NCBI GenBank assembly: GCA_964620425.1
Contig: CAZUGV010000002.1
Location: 186,001-250,000, forward strand
Direction: 5' to 3'
From: DASXUG01 sp964620425
GTDB lineage: Bacteria; Pseudomonadota; Gammaproteobacteria; Burkholderiales; Methylophilaceae
DNA length: 64,000 bases
The notes under the pieces were generated by a model that worked only from the letters and a program-made list of their open reading frames with translations, made no database searches and was not told the origin of the DNA. The stretch's first letter is position 1; each line of letters opens with the position of its first letter. The position numbers and the translations under genes were made by a program. Shown here one piece after another: positions 27,762 to 36,188 of the stretch.

Positions 27762-29495
27762 TTAAACATTGCCGCCCACTGCCTGATGTTGTGATGCCAA
27801 TGCAGATAAATTGATGATTTTATGATGCAGTTTTTCTAGGCTAGTGCGATGTCCAATGCTAATAATGGTGGTGTTGGGTAATTGTTGTTGTAAGGTGTGG
27901 TAAAGCATAGCTTCTGTTGCTTCATCCACAGCAGAAGTAGATTCATCTAAAAATAACCAATCTGGTTTTTGCAGTAAAGCGCGACAAATGGCAATACGTT
28001 GCTGTTCGCCGCCAGAAAGCACGTGTGACCAATGTTCTGTCTCATGTAAGCGCTCCGTAAACTTATCTAAGCCACAGGCACGTAAAGTAACCACTAATTG
28101 TTGGTCAGTAAATGAACTTGCAGACGCTGGGTAGCTAAGTTGTTGACGCAAAGAGCCCAAGGTGAGATAGGGTTTTTGTGGTAGAAACAGCACACTTGCT
28201 TGCTCTGGACGCATGACCGTACCTGATGCAAATGGCCAGATCCCAGCAAGGGTACGGAATAAAGTGCTTTTTCCGCATCCAGAAGCCCCAGTAATCAGCA
28301 CATGCTCAGATGTTTTAAACTCCAAATCAATCTCATGAAGAAGTTGATTGCCATTGGGTAGGCTAAGACTTATTTTATTTAAAGCATAGTTAGCAGAAGC
28401 AGACGGCATGATATTGATTTGATGCGCATGCTTCATTTTGTTTTGTACTTGTTCCATCGCTAAACGGAAAGTGGTGAGCCGATCAACGGTTGCGCGCCAT
28501 TCTGCCAAGTCACCGTAGGCACTGACAAACCAAGATGATGCATCTTGTACTTGTCCAAAAGCCGAGCCTATCTGCATTAACCCACCTAGTTTGATTGAAC
28601 CCGCAAAGTAGCGTGGTGCCGCCACTACATAGGGGAAGATATTGGCGATTTGACCATACCCAGATTGAAACCAGGTGAGCGCTTTAGTGCGACGCATTAA
28701 AGCCCACCAGTTATCGCGAATAAATTGAAATGAGTGATTTAGGCTGACTTTTTCATCTCGCTCGCCATGATATAAAGCGATAGATTCTGCATTTTCTCGA
28801 AATCGAATGAGCGAGAAACGAAAGTTAGCTTCATACTTTTGTTGATTGAAGTTAAGGCTGATTAAAGCGCGCCCGATTATATGGCTAAGGTATGTGCCTC
28901 CAACCGCATAGATTAACGCTACCCAGACCATATAGCCTGGAATAGTCACCTTGCTACCATTAAAGGGAATATCAATCGAACCTGAAAGCCCCCATAAAAT
29001 GGTGATAAAAGTGACCAGGGTGACCACAGACGAGAGTAAGCCCAACGAAAGGCGTACAGTATTTTCGCAAAAACGATTCAGATCTTCCGCAATCCGTTGA
29101 TCTGGGTTATCTGTGTCGTTGCCAGTCAGTTGCAAGTAGTAATAAGTACGGTGATTAGTCCAATCCTCAATATAGTTTGATGTGAGCCAGCGACGCCACT
29201 TAATCTGCAACATTTGTTTGAGATAAAGCTGGTAAACCGCAAACAAAATAAATACCACCGCTAAGACACAAAATTTAAGAATTTGATGGAAAAAGCCTTC
29301 TTTATCCATATTTTGCAGCGTGTTGTAAAAATCGTTATTCCATTGATTGATTAGCACGTTTACATAGACCAGCCCCAAGTTAAGGCTCACTATCGCTGCG
29401 AGCAAGCCACGCGCTACCCAGCGCTCCTCAGAAAACCAATACGGTTTAGTAAGCGCCCACAAATCTTTAATAAAATGTTTTGTTGTTTTTGGCAT
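27762..29495 (-). CDS. SbmA/BacA-like ABC transporter (fused permease-ATPase)
   Basis: 577 aa. The N-terminal permease (residues ~1-340, about six membrane segments) has the SbmA/BacA-YddA type opening WALTKPYWFSEERWVARGLLA and the region NPDQRIAEDL. The C-terminal ATPase has Walker A GASGCGKST, signature LSGGEQQRIAICRALL and Walker B DWLFLDEST. Related proteins import peptides, bleomycin or, in mycobacteria (Rv1819c), cobalamin. It is divergent to cobQ and next to the corrinoid block, so corrinoid transport is a plausible but unproven substrate. Confidence 0.85.
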   Translation of the reverse strand: MPKTTKHFIKDLWALTKPYWFSEERWVARGLLAAIVSLNLGLVYVNVLINQWNNDFYNTLQNMDKEGFFHQILKFCVLAVVFILFAVYQLYLKQMLQIKWRRWLTSNYIEDWTNHRTYYYLQLTGNDTDNPDQRIAEDLNRFCENTVRLSLGLLSSVVTLVTFITILWGLSGSIDIPFNGSKVTIPGYMVWVALIYAVGGTYLSHIIGRALISLNFNQQKYEANFRFSLIRFRENAESIALYHGERDEKVSLNHSFQFIRDNWWALMRRTKALTWFQSGYGQIANIFPYVVAAPRYFAGSIKLGGLMQIGSAFGQVQDASSWFVSAYGDLAEWRATVDRLTTFRLAMEQVQNKMKHAHQINIMPSASANYALNKISLSLPNGNQLLHEIDLEFKTSEHVLITGASGCGKSTLFRTLAGIWPFASGTVMRPEQASVLFLPQKPYLTLGSLRQQLSYPASASSFTDQQLVVTLRACGLDKFTERLHETEHWSHVLSGGEQQRIAICRALLQKPDWLFLDESTSAVDEATEAMLYHTLQQQLPNTTIISIGHRTSLEKLHHKIINLSALASQHQAVGGNV

Positions 29496-29728
29496 GACGG
29501 CATCCGCAAGATAGATTGAACTTACGCTCAGTTTAATTTAGATTGATTTTATATTAAAGGATGTTGAGTAAAAGCGTTAGATCAGCGCAAGTAAACATGC
29601 CTAGTAAGTAGCGCTACCGCATATCAGATTTGTTAAGTGTGATGAATTTCTAGCATGTCTGAATAGATACGGCCTGATCTATCAAGCTGGTATCATCGCA
29701 CTAAATGGCGTTGTGAGATAATCAGAAT

Positions 29729-31180
29729 ATGAAAACATTAATGGTTCAGGGCACTACGTCAGATGCGGGTAAAAGTACACTCGTTGCAGGTTTATGTCGC
29801 GTTTTGTACCGTAGGGGTGTGAAAGTCGCGCCATTTAAGCCCCAAAACATGGCGCTTAACTCGGCTGTAACGGCCGATGGTGGAGAGATTGGCCGCGCTC
29901 AAGCTGTGCAAGCGCAAGCGAGTGGCATTGATCCGCATACCGACTTTAACCCAGTGTTACTTAAGCCGAACTCTGATACAGCTTGCCAAGTGATTATTCA
30001 CGGCAAAGTGCTGGGCAACCAAGAGGCGAGTGCCTACCATGAATACAAAAAAACGGCGATGCAGGCGGTGTTAAGCTCATACCAGCGTTTAAGTACGCAA
30101 TATGAGTATTTGGTGGTAGAAGGGGCGGGCAGCCCTGCTGAAATTAACCTGCGCGAAGGCGATATTGCCAATATGGGCTTTGCTGAAGTTGTCGATTGCC
30201 CCGTAGTTTTAATTGCTGATATTGATAGAGGCGGTGTGTTTGCTCACATTGTTGGTACACTTGCGCTACTTTCAGACAGTGAACGGGCGCGTGTAGTGGG
30301 CTTTGTCATTAACCGATTCCGTGGTGAGATTGCCTTGTTGCAATCAGGGCTAGATTGGCTAGAAAATCAAACTGGCAAGCCCGTGTTAGGCGTCTTGCCC
30401 TATTTGCACAATTTTCATCTTGAGGCAGAGGATGCCATTTCAAGAACGAATATTGATAAAGCAGGCACAGCGATGCGCTTAAAGGTCATTGTGCCCGTGC
30501 TACCTCACATCTCTAACCACACCGATTTTGATGCACTTCGTCTACACCCCAATGTCGATTTTCAGTTTATCAACATGGGCGAAACAATACCGCCTGCTGA
30601 TTTAATGATTTTGCCTGGCAGCAAAAATGTACGTGGTGATTTGCAATATTTAAAAGACTATGGCTGGCAGCGAGCGCTCACACAACATTTAAGATATGGT
30701 GGCAAAGTGATAGGCATTTGCGGTGGTTTTCAGATGCTAGGTGAGGCGATTCATGACCCACATGCGATCGAAGGTGATGCAGGGACGTCGCAAGGTTTCA
30801 ATTGGCTAGCCATGCAGACTGCGCTAGAAAATCAAAAGCAACTTAAACGAGTTCGCGCCACACTTTGTTTTGCGCAAGCCCAAGCCACTGGCTATGAAAT
30901 CCACATGGGTGTGAGCACAGGTGAGGCATTACAAAACCCAGCACTAACGATTGAAGGCAGACCCGAAGGCGCTATTTCGGCAGACAACCAAATAGCTGGC
31001 ACTTATTTACATGGCCTGTTTGACCACGCGGAAGCATGCGCAGCATGGCTCACTTGGGCAGGTCTGAGCGCTGTTGAAGCGTTTGATTACGAAGCCTTTA
31101 AAGAGGCTGAAATTAATCGCCTAGCAGATAGTTTAGAGCAGCATTTAGACTGGAAAAAGTTGTCTGCGTATCTGTTGTAG
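29729..31180 (+). CDS. cobQ: Cobyric acid synthase
   Basis: Glutamine-dependent amidation of adenosylcobyrinic acid a,c-diamide at four side chains, giving cobyric acid; cytoplasmic. 483 aa. N-terminal DTBS-like ATP-binding domain MKTLMVQGTTSDAGKSTLVAGL, PFKPQNMALNS and EGAGSPAEINL; C-terminal class I glutaminase with nucleophile Cys331 in GICGGFQMLG and the YEIHMG motif. It is the only plus-strand gene of the corrinoid block, convergent with the small S4 gene 25 bases away. Confidence 0.96.
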   Translation: MKTLMVQGTTSDAGKSTLVAGLCRVLYRRGVKVAPFKPQNMALNSAVTADGGEIGRAQAVQAQASGIDPHTDFNPVLLKPNSDTACQVIIHGKVLGNQEASAYHEYKKTAMQAVLSSYQRLSTQYEYLVVEGAGSPAEINLREGDIANMGFAEVVDCPVVLIADIDRGGVFAHIVGTLALLSDSERARVVGFVINRFRGEIALLQSGLDWLENQTGKPVLGVLPYLHNFHLEAEDAISRTNIDKAGTAMRLKVIVPVLPHISNHTDFDALRLHPNVDFQFINMGETIPPADLMILPGSKNVRGDLQYLKDYGWQRALTQHLRYGGKVIGICGGFQMLGEAIHDPHAIEGDAGTSQGFNWLAMQTALENQKQLKRVRATLCFAQAQATGYEIHMGVSTGEALQNPALTIEGRPEGAISADNQIAGTYLHGLFDHAEACAAWLTWAGLSAVEAFDYEAFKEAEINRLADSLEQHLDWKKLSAYLL

Positions 31181-31205
31181 GAAGCTAGTCATCTCTAAGC
31201 GAGAG

Positions 31206-31427
31206 CTAAGCGCCGACCACTTTAATGGCGTGTCCCATACACTCCACCACTTGGCCCGCGCGGATTTTAGCGGTTTTGCGCAACTCCACTTCACCATCCA
31301 CCATCACGATGCCTTCCGCCACCATTGCCTTGCCTTGGCCGCCACTCTCAGCAATTCCCTCAGTTTTGAGTAAATCGCATAGTGCGATGTATTCACCTTT
31401 TAATTGAAATGTAATTTGGTTCATCAT
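31206..31427 (-). CDS. Small S4-domain RNA-binding protein (YbcJ-like)
   Basis: 73 aa, a lone S4 domain: EYIALCDLLKTEGIAESGGQGKAMVAEGIVMVDGEVELRKTAKIRAGQVVE. The pattern is that of the YbcJ/RlbA family that binds structured RNA. It lies 89 bases after cobU on the same strand; no link to corrinoids is known for this family. A second ATG three bases in could be the start. Confidence 0.85.
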   Translation of the reverse strand: MMNQITFQLKGEYIALCDLLKTEGIAESGGQGKAMVAEGIVMVDGEVELRKTAKIRAGQVVECMGHAIKVVGA

Positions 31428-31516
31428 GTATCCATTAAAGTTAAGGGTTATCAGCCATCAGGCCAATGCCAGCTGCGCATGCCTATAGCCTCTTTGTCGG
31501 CTTACAGTTGGGTTAA

Positions 31517-32053
31517 TTAGCTGGTTGGTTTTAGTTGCATTGGTAAACCTGCTACGATAAAACTGACTTTATCTGCAATATTTGCTATATCTTGATTTAA
31601 GCGACCTTGCGCATCTTGAAATTGGCGATTGATTTCGCCCAGTGGGACGATGCCCATGCCGACCTCATTGCTCACTAAAAACACATGCGCTTGCAAGCTT
31701 GGCAAGGTGGTCAGTAGCGCTTGCTTTTCCGTCTGCCACAGGTTCTCTTGAGCGGGTTTATCGCAATCTGGGCAAATGCATTGCGCTAGCCACAGGGTTA
31801 GGCAGTCCACGATAATGCAATTTTCTGGTGCGTCATGCGTTAACAAAGTTTGGGCTAGATTAAATGGCGCTTCTACAATCTGCCAATGTTTGGGGCGGCG
31901 CGTTTTGTGGTGTTTAATGCGTTTGGCAAACTCATCGTCATACACTTGTGCGGTGGCGATGTAGGTCACGGGTAAATCGCTTGCCGTGGCAAGCCTTTCC
32001 GCATAAGCGCTTTTGCCTGAACGCGCCCCGCCTAAAATTAAATGAATGCTCAT
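31517..32053 (-). CDS. cobU: Adenosylcobinamide kinase / adenosylcobinamide-phosphate guanylyltransferase
   Basis: Activates (adenosyl)cobinamide to its GDP form for nucleotide-loop assembly. 178 aa from MSIHLILGGARSGKSAYAERLA (P-loop GGARSGKS); ten extra upstream codons are not family sequence. Also visible: TYIATAQVYDDEFAKRIKHHKTRRP with the His used for guanylylation, VDCLTLWLAQ, and FLVSNEVGMGIVP. It begins one base after the BtuF-like gene ends, hence one transcript. Confidence 0.95.
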   Translation of the reverse strand: MSIHLILGGARSGKSAYAERLATASDLPVTYIATAQVYDDEFAKRIKHHKTRRPKHWQIVEAPFNLAQTLLTHDAPENCIIVDCLTLWLAQCICPDCDKPAQENLWQTEKQALLTTLPSLQAHVFLVSNEVGMGIVPLGEINRQFQDAQGRLNQDIANIADKVSFIVAGLPMQLKPTS

Positions 32054-32054
32054 A

Positions 32055-32870
32055 TTAGCTCCAATGTTTGCTATGCGCTTCACGAGCGCCCCAGTGCTGG
32101 ATAATGCTTTGCAGTTGTTTTAAGCCGTGTGTAAATACCGAGGGGCCGGGCTGTAAAATATCCGCCGATTTTATTTCAAATATCATACCGTTTTTAACGG
32201 CGGGTATTTTGTTCCATCCCCCTCTTGCCATGACTTGCTCTGGCTGAAACTTTTTGCCGCACCATGAGCCGATAATAATGTCTGGCATGCTTTCCAATAC
32301 TTGTGCTGGTGTCACAACGCGGTCCCGTGCGCTGTGAAATTGGCTAAGTTCTGGAAAGCAATCTTCACCGCCTGCAATGTCGATCAATTCAGCCGCCCAG
32401 CGTATGCTGCACATCATGGGTTCATCCCATTCTTCAAAATATACTTTGGGCTTGCGGGGCAAATAACTGGCGGTTTCACGCACGCTTTCTATTTGATGTT
32501 GAATATTTTGCACGATTTTTTCTGCTTTTTCAGCAGCACCCACCAAACGCCCTGTGGTTAGAATCATGCGTAAAATATCATCGACAGAACGCTGGTTAAA
32601 CACGTGTACTTCAATGCCAGCTTTAATCAGTTCGGCGGCAATATCCGCCTGTAAATTAGAAAAACCTAATACTAAATCAGGTTTTAATTCTAAAATTTTG
32701 CTTATTTTTGCGGTGGTGAAAGCTGCGACTTTGGGCTTTTCTTTGCGGGCTATGGCTGGGCGGGTGGTGTAGCCAGAAATGCCCACTATACGGTCTTGCT
32801 CGCCCAGCATGTAGAGCACTTCAACTGTTTCTGTGGTTAAACAAATAATGCGTTGTGGTAGTGTATTCAA
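32055..32870 (-). CDS. BtuF-like cobalamin-binding protein without a signal peptide
   Basis: 271 aa, class III substrate-binding fold (RIICLTTETVEVLYMLGEQDRIVGISGYTTRP, KPDLVLGFSNLQADIAAELIKAGIEVHVF, YFEEWDEPMMCSIRWAAELIDIAGGED). BtuF proteins are periplasmic, but this frame begins MNTLPQRIICLT directly with the first domain strand and has no hydrophobic leader; upstream codons overlap bluB. It starts with a 4-base overlap on bluB. Either it works in the cytoplasm as a corrinoid binder, or export is by another route. No BtuCD is present. Confidence 0.85.
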   Translation of the reverse strand: MNTLPQRIICLTTETVEVLYMLGEQDRIVGISGYTTRPAIARKEKPKVAAFTTAKISKILELKPDLVLGFSNLQADIAAELIKAGIEVHVFNQRSVDDILRMILTTGRLVGAAEKAEKIVQNIQHQIESVRETASYLPRKPKVYFEEWDEPMMCSIRWAAELIDIAGGEDCFPELSQFHSARDRVVTPAQVLESMPDIIIGSWCGKKFQPEQVMARGGWNKIPAVKNGMIFEIKSADILQPGPSVFTHGLKQLQSIIQHWGAREAHSKHWS

Positions 32871-33541
32871 GATTTATCACCATCAATCTGCCAGCCGTTT
32901 TCCATCAGCATATCGGCCAGTGGTTTTTCTTTCGCCCAGCCCTCTTCTACCAGCATGGGTTCTTTGTAAAAACTATTCACATAGCCCAAGCATAAAATGG
33001 CAATTGGCTTTGCACCACTAGGGATATTGAGTAACGTTGCTAGTTTAACGGGATCAAATAACGAAACCCAGCCCATGCCGATGCCTTCAGCGCGCGCTGC
33101 CAGCCATAAATTTTGTATGGCACAGCTGACGGAGGCCATATCCATTTCAGGCAGAGTGCGTCTGCCAAAAATATGTTTTTCTCGATGATCGCAAAGCGTA
33201 GCGACCAGTAGCTCCCCACAATCTAAAATTCCTTCCACTTTTAAACGCATAAACTCGGCCATGCGCGCGGTGGTTTCGTATTCGCCAATTGCTTGCGCGG
33301 TTTTCATGCGCTCCTCATTCACTTGGGCGTGGATTTTTTTACGTAAATGCACATCACTAATGCGGATAAAACGCCATGGCTGCATGAGCCCTACACTGGG
33401 CGCGTGGTGTGCAGCATGTAGCAGCTTAGTTAATAATTCAGGCGCAATGGGCGTGGGTAAAAAATGCCGCATATCACGGCGCTCGGCAATAACTTTATAA
33501 ATCGCTTCTTTATCGCTCTCTGCGTAACTAAAAGTGCTCAT
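32867..33541 (-). CDS. bluB: 5,6-dimethylbenzimidazole synthase
   Basis: Flavin-destroying enzyme that converts FMNH2 to the cobalamin lower ligand DMB. 224 aa nitroreductase-fold protein with RRDMRHFLPTPIAPELLTKLLHAAHHAPSVGLMQPWRFI near the N terminus, and GMGWVSLFDP and AILCLGYV later, all BluB-like. Four-base overlaps with cobB upstream and the btuF-like gene downstream. Context in a corrinoid operon supports BluB over a generic nitroreductase. Confidence 0.93.
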   Translation of the reverse strand: MSTFSYAESDKEAIYKVIAERRDMRHFLPTPIAPELLTKLLHAAHHAPSVGLMQPWRFIRISDVHLRKKIHAQVNEERMKTAQAIGEYETTARMAEFMRLKVEGILDCGELLVATLCDHREKHIFGRRTLPEMDMASVSCAIQNLWLAARAEGIGMGWVSLFDPVKLATLLNIPSGAKPIAILCLGYVNSFYKEPMLVEEGWAKEKPLADMLMENGWQIDGDKS

Positions 33542-34803
33542 GATGCAAAAAACCTAGCCGCAAGCGCAGGATTAGAGGGGAAGTAAAAATGCAAAAAACT
33601 GGCTGTGATCTTGTTTTGTCTATACACAGCTTCACCTTGCCCATAGCGACTGTTCGCCGTATGCGAAACCGCCGTAGTGGTTTCAAACTTGCCGTAATGA
33701 AACGTGTGCGCGCCTATATTGCCATCTGGGGTTTGTAAGTGTTGTGTGCCTAGGCCTTGCAGCTTAGTTTGTATTTGGCTGCTGCCTTCAAGCACAGCAA
33801 AAGTTAGGTTGCCATTTAAAGTTTGCCCCAAGGCCATCATGCCGCCACATTCAGCTAAGATAGCTTTGCCAGCGTTTGCCGCTTGTTGGAGGCTGCTACG
33901 CATGGCGCTATTTTGGCTAATCGCCTCTAAATGCAGTTCAGGGTAACCTCCTGGCAACCAGTAGGCATCGGCCTCTGGCAGATGTTGGTCGTTAAGCGGT
34001 GAAAAGTAAATGAGGTTTGCGCCTAAGTTTTCTAAGCAATCAATATTGGCAGGGTATATAAAACAAAAGGCAGCGTCACGTGCGATGGCGATGGTTTTGC
34101 CAGCGAGAGGTTTGCTTAAAGCTTGTGTATTGGGCGCATCAAAGCTGATAGTGGGCGGTAAGGGCAGTTCTTTGTCCAACATTTCTGCGGCAGCGGCTAT
34201 GCGCGCATCAATATCGCTAATCTCTTGTGCTAAATGCAAACCAAGATGGCGCTCTGGTAGGCTGAGTTGCTCGTTCTTAATCAACGCGCCTATCCATGGG
34301 GTATGCTCGCTTAAGCAATCTTTTAACATGGTGGTGTGGCCTGCACTGCCTACCTTGTTGGCAATCACACCTCCGCGTTTTAGTGAGGGCTCAAAGCCAT
34401 ATAAACCATGTGCTACAGCGGCAAAGGTTTGCGCCATACCACTGGCATCAATCGTTAAGGCAACAGGTAAGCCAAATGCTTTGGCAATATCGGCAGTAGA
34501 GGGCGTGCCGTCGTATAAGCCCATCACACCTTCCACCACAATCACATCTGCCGTTTGCGCTGCACGAAAAAGCTGCGCCTTGCCATCTTCAAGCCCGCAC
34601 ATGCCTAAATCTAAGTTGTAAACAGGGCGACCTGTTGCTGCTTGCAGAATCATGCTATCAATAAAATCAGGCCCGCATTTAAAGGCTTGCACATTAAGAC
34701 CTTGGTTGCGCCATGCGCGTGCTAATGCTGCCGTGACCAATGTTTTGCCTTGGCCTGAAGCGGGCGCGGAGACGAGAATGGCGGGGCGGAATACTTTATT
34801 CAT
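33538..34803 (-). CDS. cobB: Cobyrinate a,c-diamide synthase
   Basis: Glutamine-dependent amidation of the a and c side chains of cobyrinate (CbiA/CobB). 421 aa from MNKVFRPAILVSAPASGQGKTLVTAALARAW; an in-frame ATG at 34869 would add 22 non-family residues. N-terminal P-loop ASGQGKT, GPDFIDSMIL, EGVMGLYDG; C-terminal glutaminase with AECGGMMALGQ. A 132-base gap, in which I see nothing else, separates it from cobO upstream. Confidence 0.95.
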   Translation of the reverse strand: MNKVFRPAILVSAPASGQGKTLVTAALARAWRNQGLNVQAFKCGPDFIDSMILQAATGRPVYNLDLGMCGLEDGKAQLFRAAQTADVIVVEGVMGLYDGTPSTADIAKAFGLPVALTIDASGMAQTFAAVAHGLYGFEPSLKRGGVIANKVGSAGHTTMLKDCLSEHTPWIGALIKNEQLSLPERHLGLHLAQEISDIDARIAAAAEMLDKELPLPPTISFDAPNTQALSKPLAGKTIAIARDAAFCFIYPANIDCLENLGANLIYFSPLNDQHLPEADAYWLPGGYPELHLEAISQNSAMRSSLQQAANAGKAILAECGGMMALGQTLNGNLTFAVLEGSSQIQTKLQGLGTQHLQTPDGNIGAHTFHYGKFETTTAVSHTANSRYGQGEAVYRQNKITASFLHFYFPSNPALAARFFAS

Positions 34804-34935
34804 ATAGGCTACTAAAAATGCAATGCGCGCAGCCAAACAAGGCACGACATAACTTTTTGAGCGTCGCATATGCGTAATATGTAAGCGAGAAAACTTTTGG
34901 ATTAACGCAGTATGGCAACAAGGGTTGCATATTTA

Positions 34936-35541
34936 TTAAAATTCAATGCCAGGCATGGCTTGCACGCCACTATGAAAAGCATGCTTCACCAATGCAATCT
35001 CACTCACGGTATCCGCCACTTCAATTAATCCTGTTGGCGAACCGCGGCCCGTCACCACCAAATGTTGCATTTCAGGGCGGTTTTGAATCGCAGTAATCAC
35101 TTCATCCAACTTCAGCCATTGGTATTTCAGGGTGTACGTAAACTCATCCAAAATAATCAGATCAATGTCAGGGTCTTGCAGTGCTTGTTTGACCAACGCC
35201 CAAGCCGCTTGCGCAGTCTTTTGATCTTGCTCTGCGTTTTGCGTTTCCCAAGTAAAGCCATCGCCCATCACATGCCATGTGACATTGGGGGATTGTTTAA
35301 AAAACGCCTCTTCACCAGTATCAGAACGACTTTTGATAAACTGCACCACCACCGCTTTCAAGCCATGCCCAAGGGCGCGTGCAAGCAGACCAAAGGCCGC
35401 AGTAGATTTACCCTTGCCATTCCCCGTGTGGATAAGAAACAGCCCACGCTGAACGTGGGCTGCGGCAATGCTGTTATCAACTACCGCTTTTTTGCGCTGC
35501 ATACGCGCTTTGTGGCGGTCGCTTTTGTTGAGGTCTGTCAC
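34936..35541 (-). CDS. cobO: Cob(I)yrinic acid a,c-diamide adenosyltransferase
   Basis: Transfers the adenosyl group of ATP to cob(I)alamin or cob(I)yrinic acid diamide (CobO/BtuR). 201 aa, GTG start overlapping the btuM stop by four bases. P-loop GNGKGKSTAAFGLLARALGHG, VVQFIKS, LIILDEFTYTLKY, and LVVTGRGSPTGLIEVADTVSEI are all diagnostic. It adenosylates both salvaged and remodelled corrinoids in this operon. Confidence 0.96.
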   Translation of the reverse strand: MTDLNKSDRHKARMQRKKAVVDNSIAAAHVQRGLFLIHTGNGKGKSTAAFGLLARALGHGLKAVVVQFIKSRSDTGEEAFFKQSPNVTWHVMGDGFTWETQNAEQDQKTAQAAWALVKQALQDPDIDLIILDEFTYTLKYQWLKLDEVITAIQNRPEMQHLVVTGRGSPTGLIEVADTVSEIALVKHAFHSGVQAMPGIEF

Positions 35542-36116
35542 GCTTGCTTAGTTGTATACTGTACTTTAACGCTATTGATTAATTTAACCAGCCCCCAAGC
35601 AATCCCTAAGTACATCATGGTGTAACCCACGTAAGGCGTATAGTATTTTGCAATACGTTGCGTAAATTCAACGATGGTTAGCGTATTGACTTTGTCTGAA
35701 AAGCTATACCAAAAGGCGTTTGATAATACAAATGCAATACTAGTCGCCAACCAGCCAGCTAAAGCATATGGCAATGCCGCAAAAGATTGCTCGCGTTTAG
35801 CTAACCAACGACCCATACCCCAAACCGCAGCATAAGTAGGGATTAAGCCCCAATAACCTAAAGACATGCAGTAATCAGAAACGCCTTTGTAACCCATCGC
35901 ATAGAAATCCATACCAAATGCAACGCCAATTGCAAGCGCTAACCAACCGCTACGTGAAACAAGCATACCACCCAAGAACAAAGCCGCTAAGGTTGCATCT
36001 GGAAGATACACATGGTCACCAAAGTGATTCATGCGGGTGAGCAAAATTAAACCGATTAAACCCGCGCCTTGTAAAAAGCTTTTGTTATTAAGACTTTTAT
36101 TGTTGAGTGAAAACAT
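35538..36116 (-). CDS. btuM: BtuM-type cobalamin transporter (ECF S-component-like)
   Basis: 192 aa, about six membrane segments. Resembles the BtuM family of small Gram-negative B12 transporters. H31 (MNHFGDH), D70 (GMDFYAMG), C83 (DYCMSLGY) and Y88 have the same spacing as the cobalt-ligand set I recall for Thiobacillus denitrificans BtuM (H28, D67, C80, Y85); the Cys there binds cobalt and promotes decyanation. It lies between btuB and cobO, with a GTGA overlap to cobO. No ECF ATPase or T component is nearby, in line with BtuM acting alone. Confidence 0.85.
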   Translation of the reverse strand: MFSLNNKSLNNKSFLQGAGLIGLILLTRMNHFGDHVYLPDATLAALFLGGMLVSRSGWLALAIGVAFGMDFYAMGYKGVSDYCMSLGYWGLIPTYAAVWGMGRWLAKREQSFAALPYALAGWLATSIAFVLSNAFWYSFSDKVNTLTIVEFTQRIAKYYTPYVGYTMMYLGIAWGLVKLINSVKVQYTTKQA

Positions 36117-36148
36117 AAATAACTCCTTATTAAACTTGTCGATATTGT

Positions 36149-36182
36149 AACCCTTATCAGGAAAAAAAGCCTGATAAGGGTT
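36149..36182 (-). other. Perfect 13 bp hairpin between btuB and btuM
   Basis: AACCCTTATCAGG and its exact complement around an A-rich 8-base loop. It lies in the btuB-btuM gap, seven bases after the btuB stop. No T run follows on the minus strand, so it is more likely an mRNA-stability or partial-attenuation hairpin than a full terminator. Confidence 0.7.
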
Positions 36183-36188
36183 AACACA

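Noticed and set aside
34804..34869. Earlier start for cobB
   Set aside because: The 22 extra residues are unlike the family, which begins just before the P-loop at MNKVFRPAILV.
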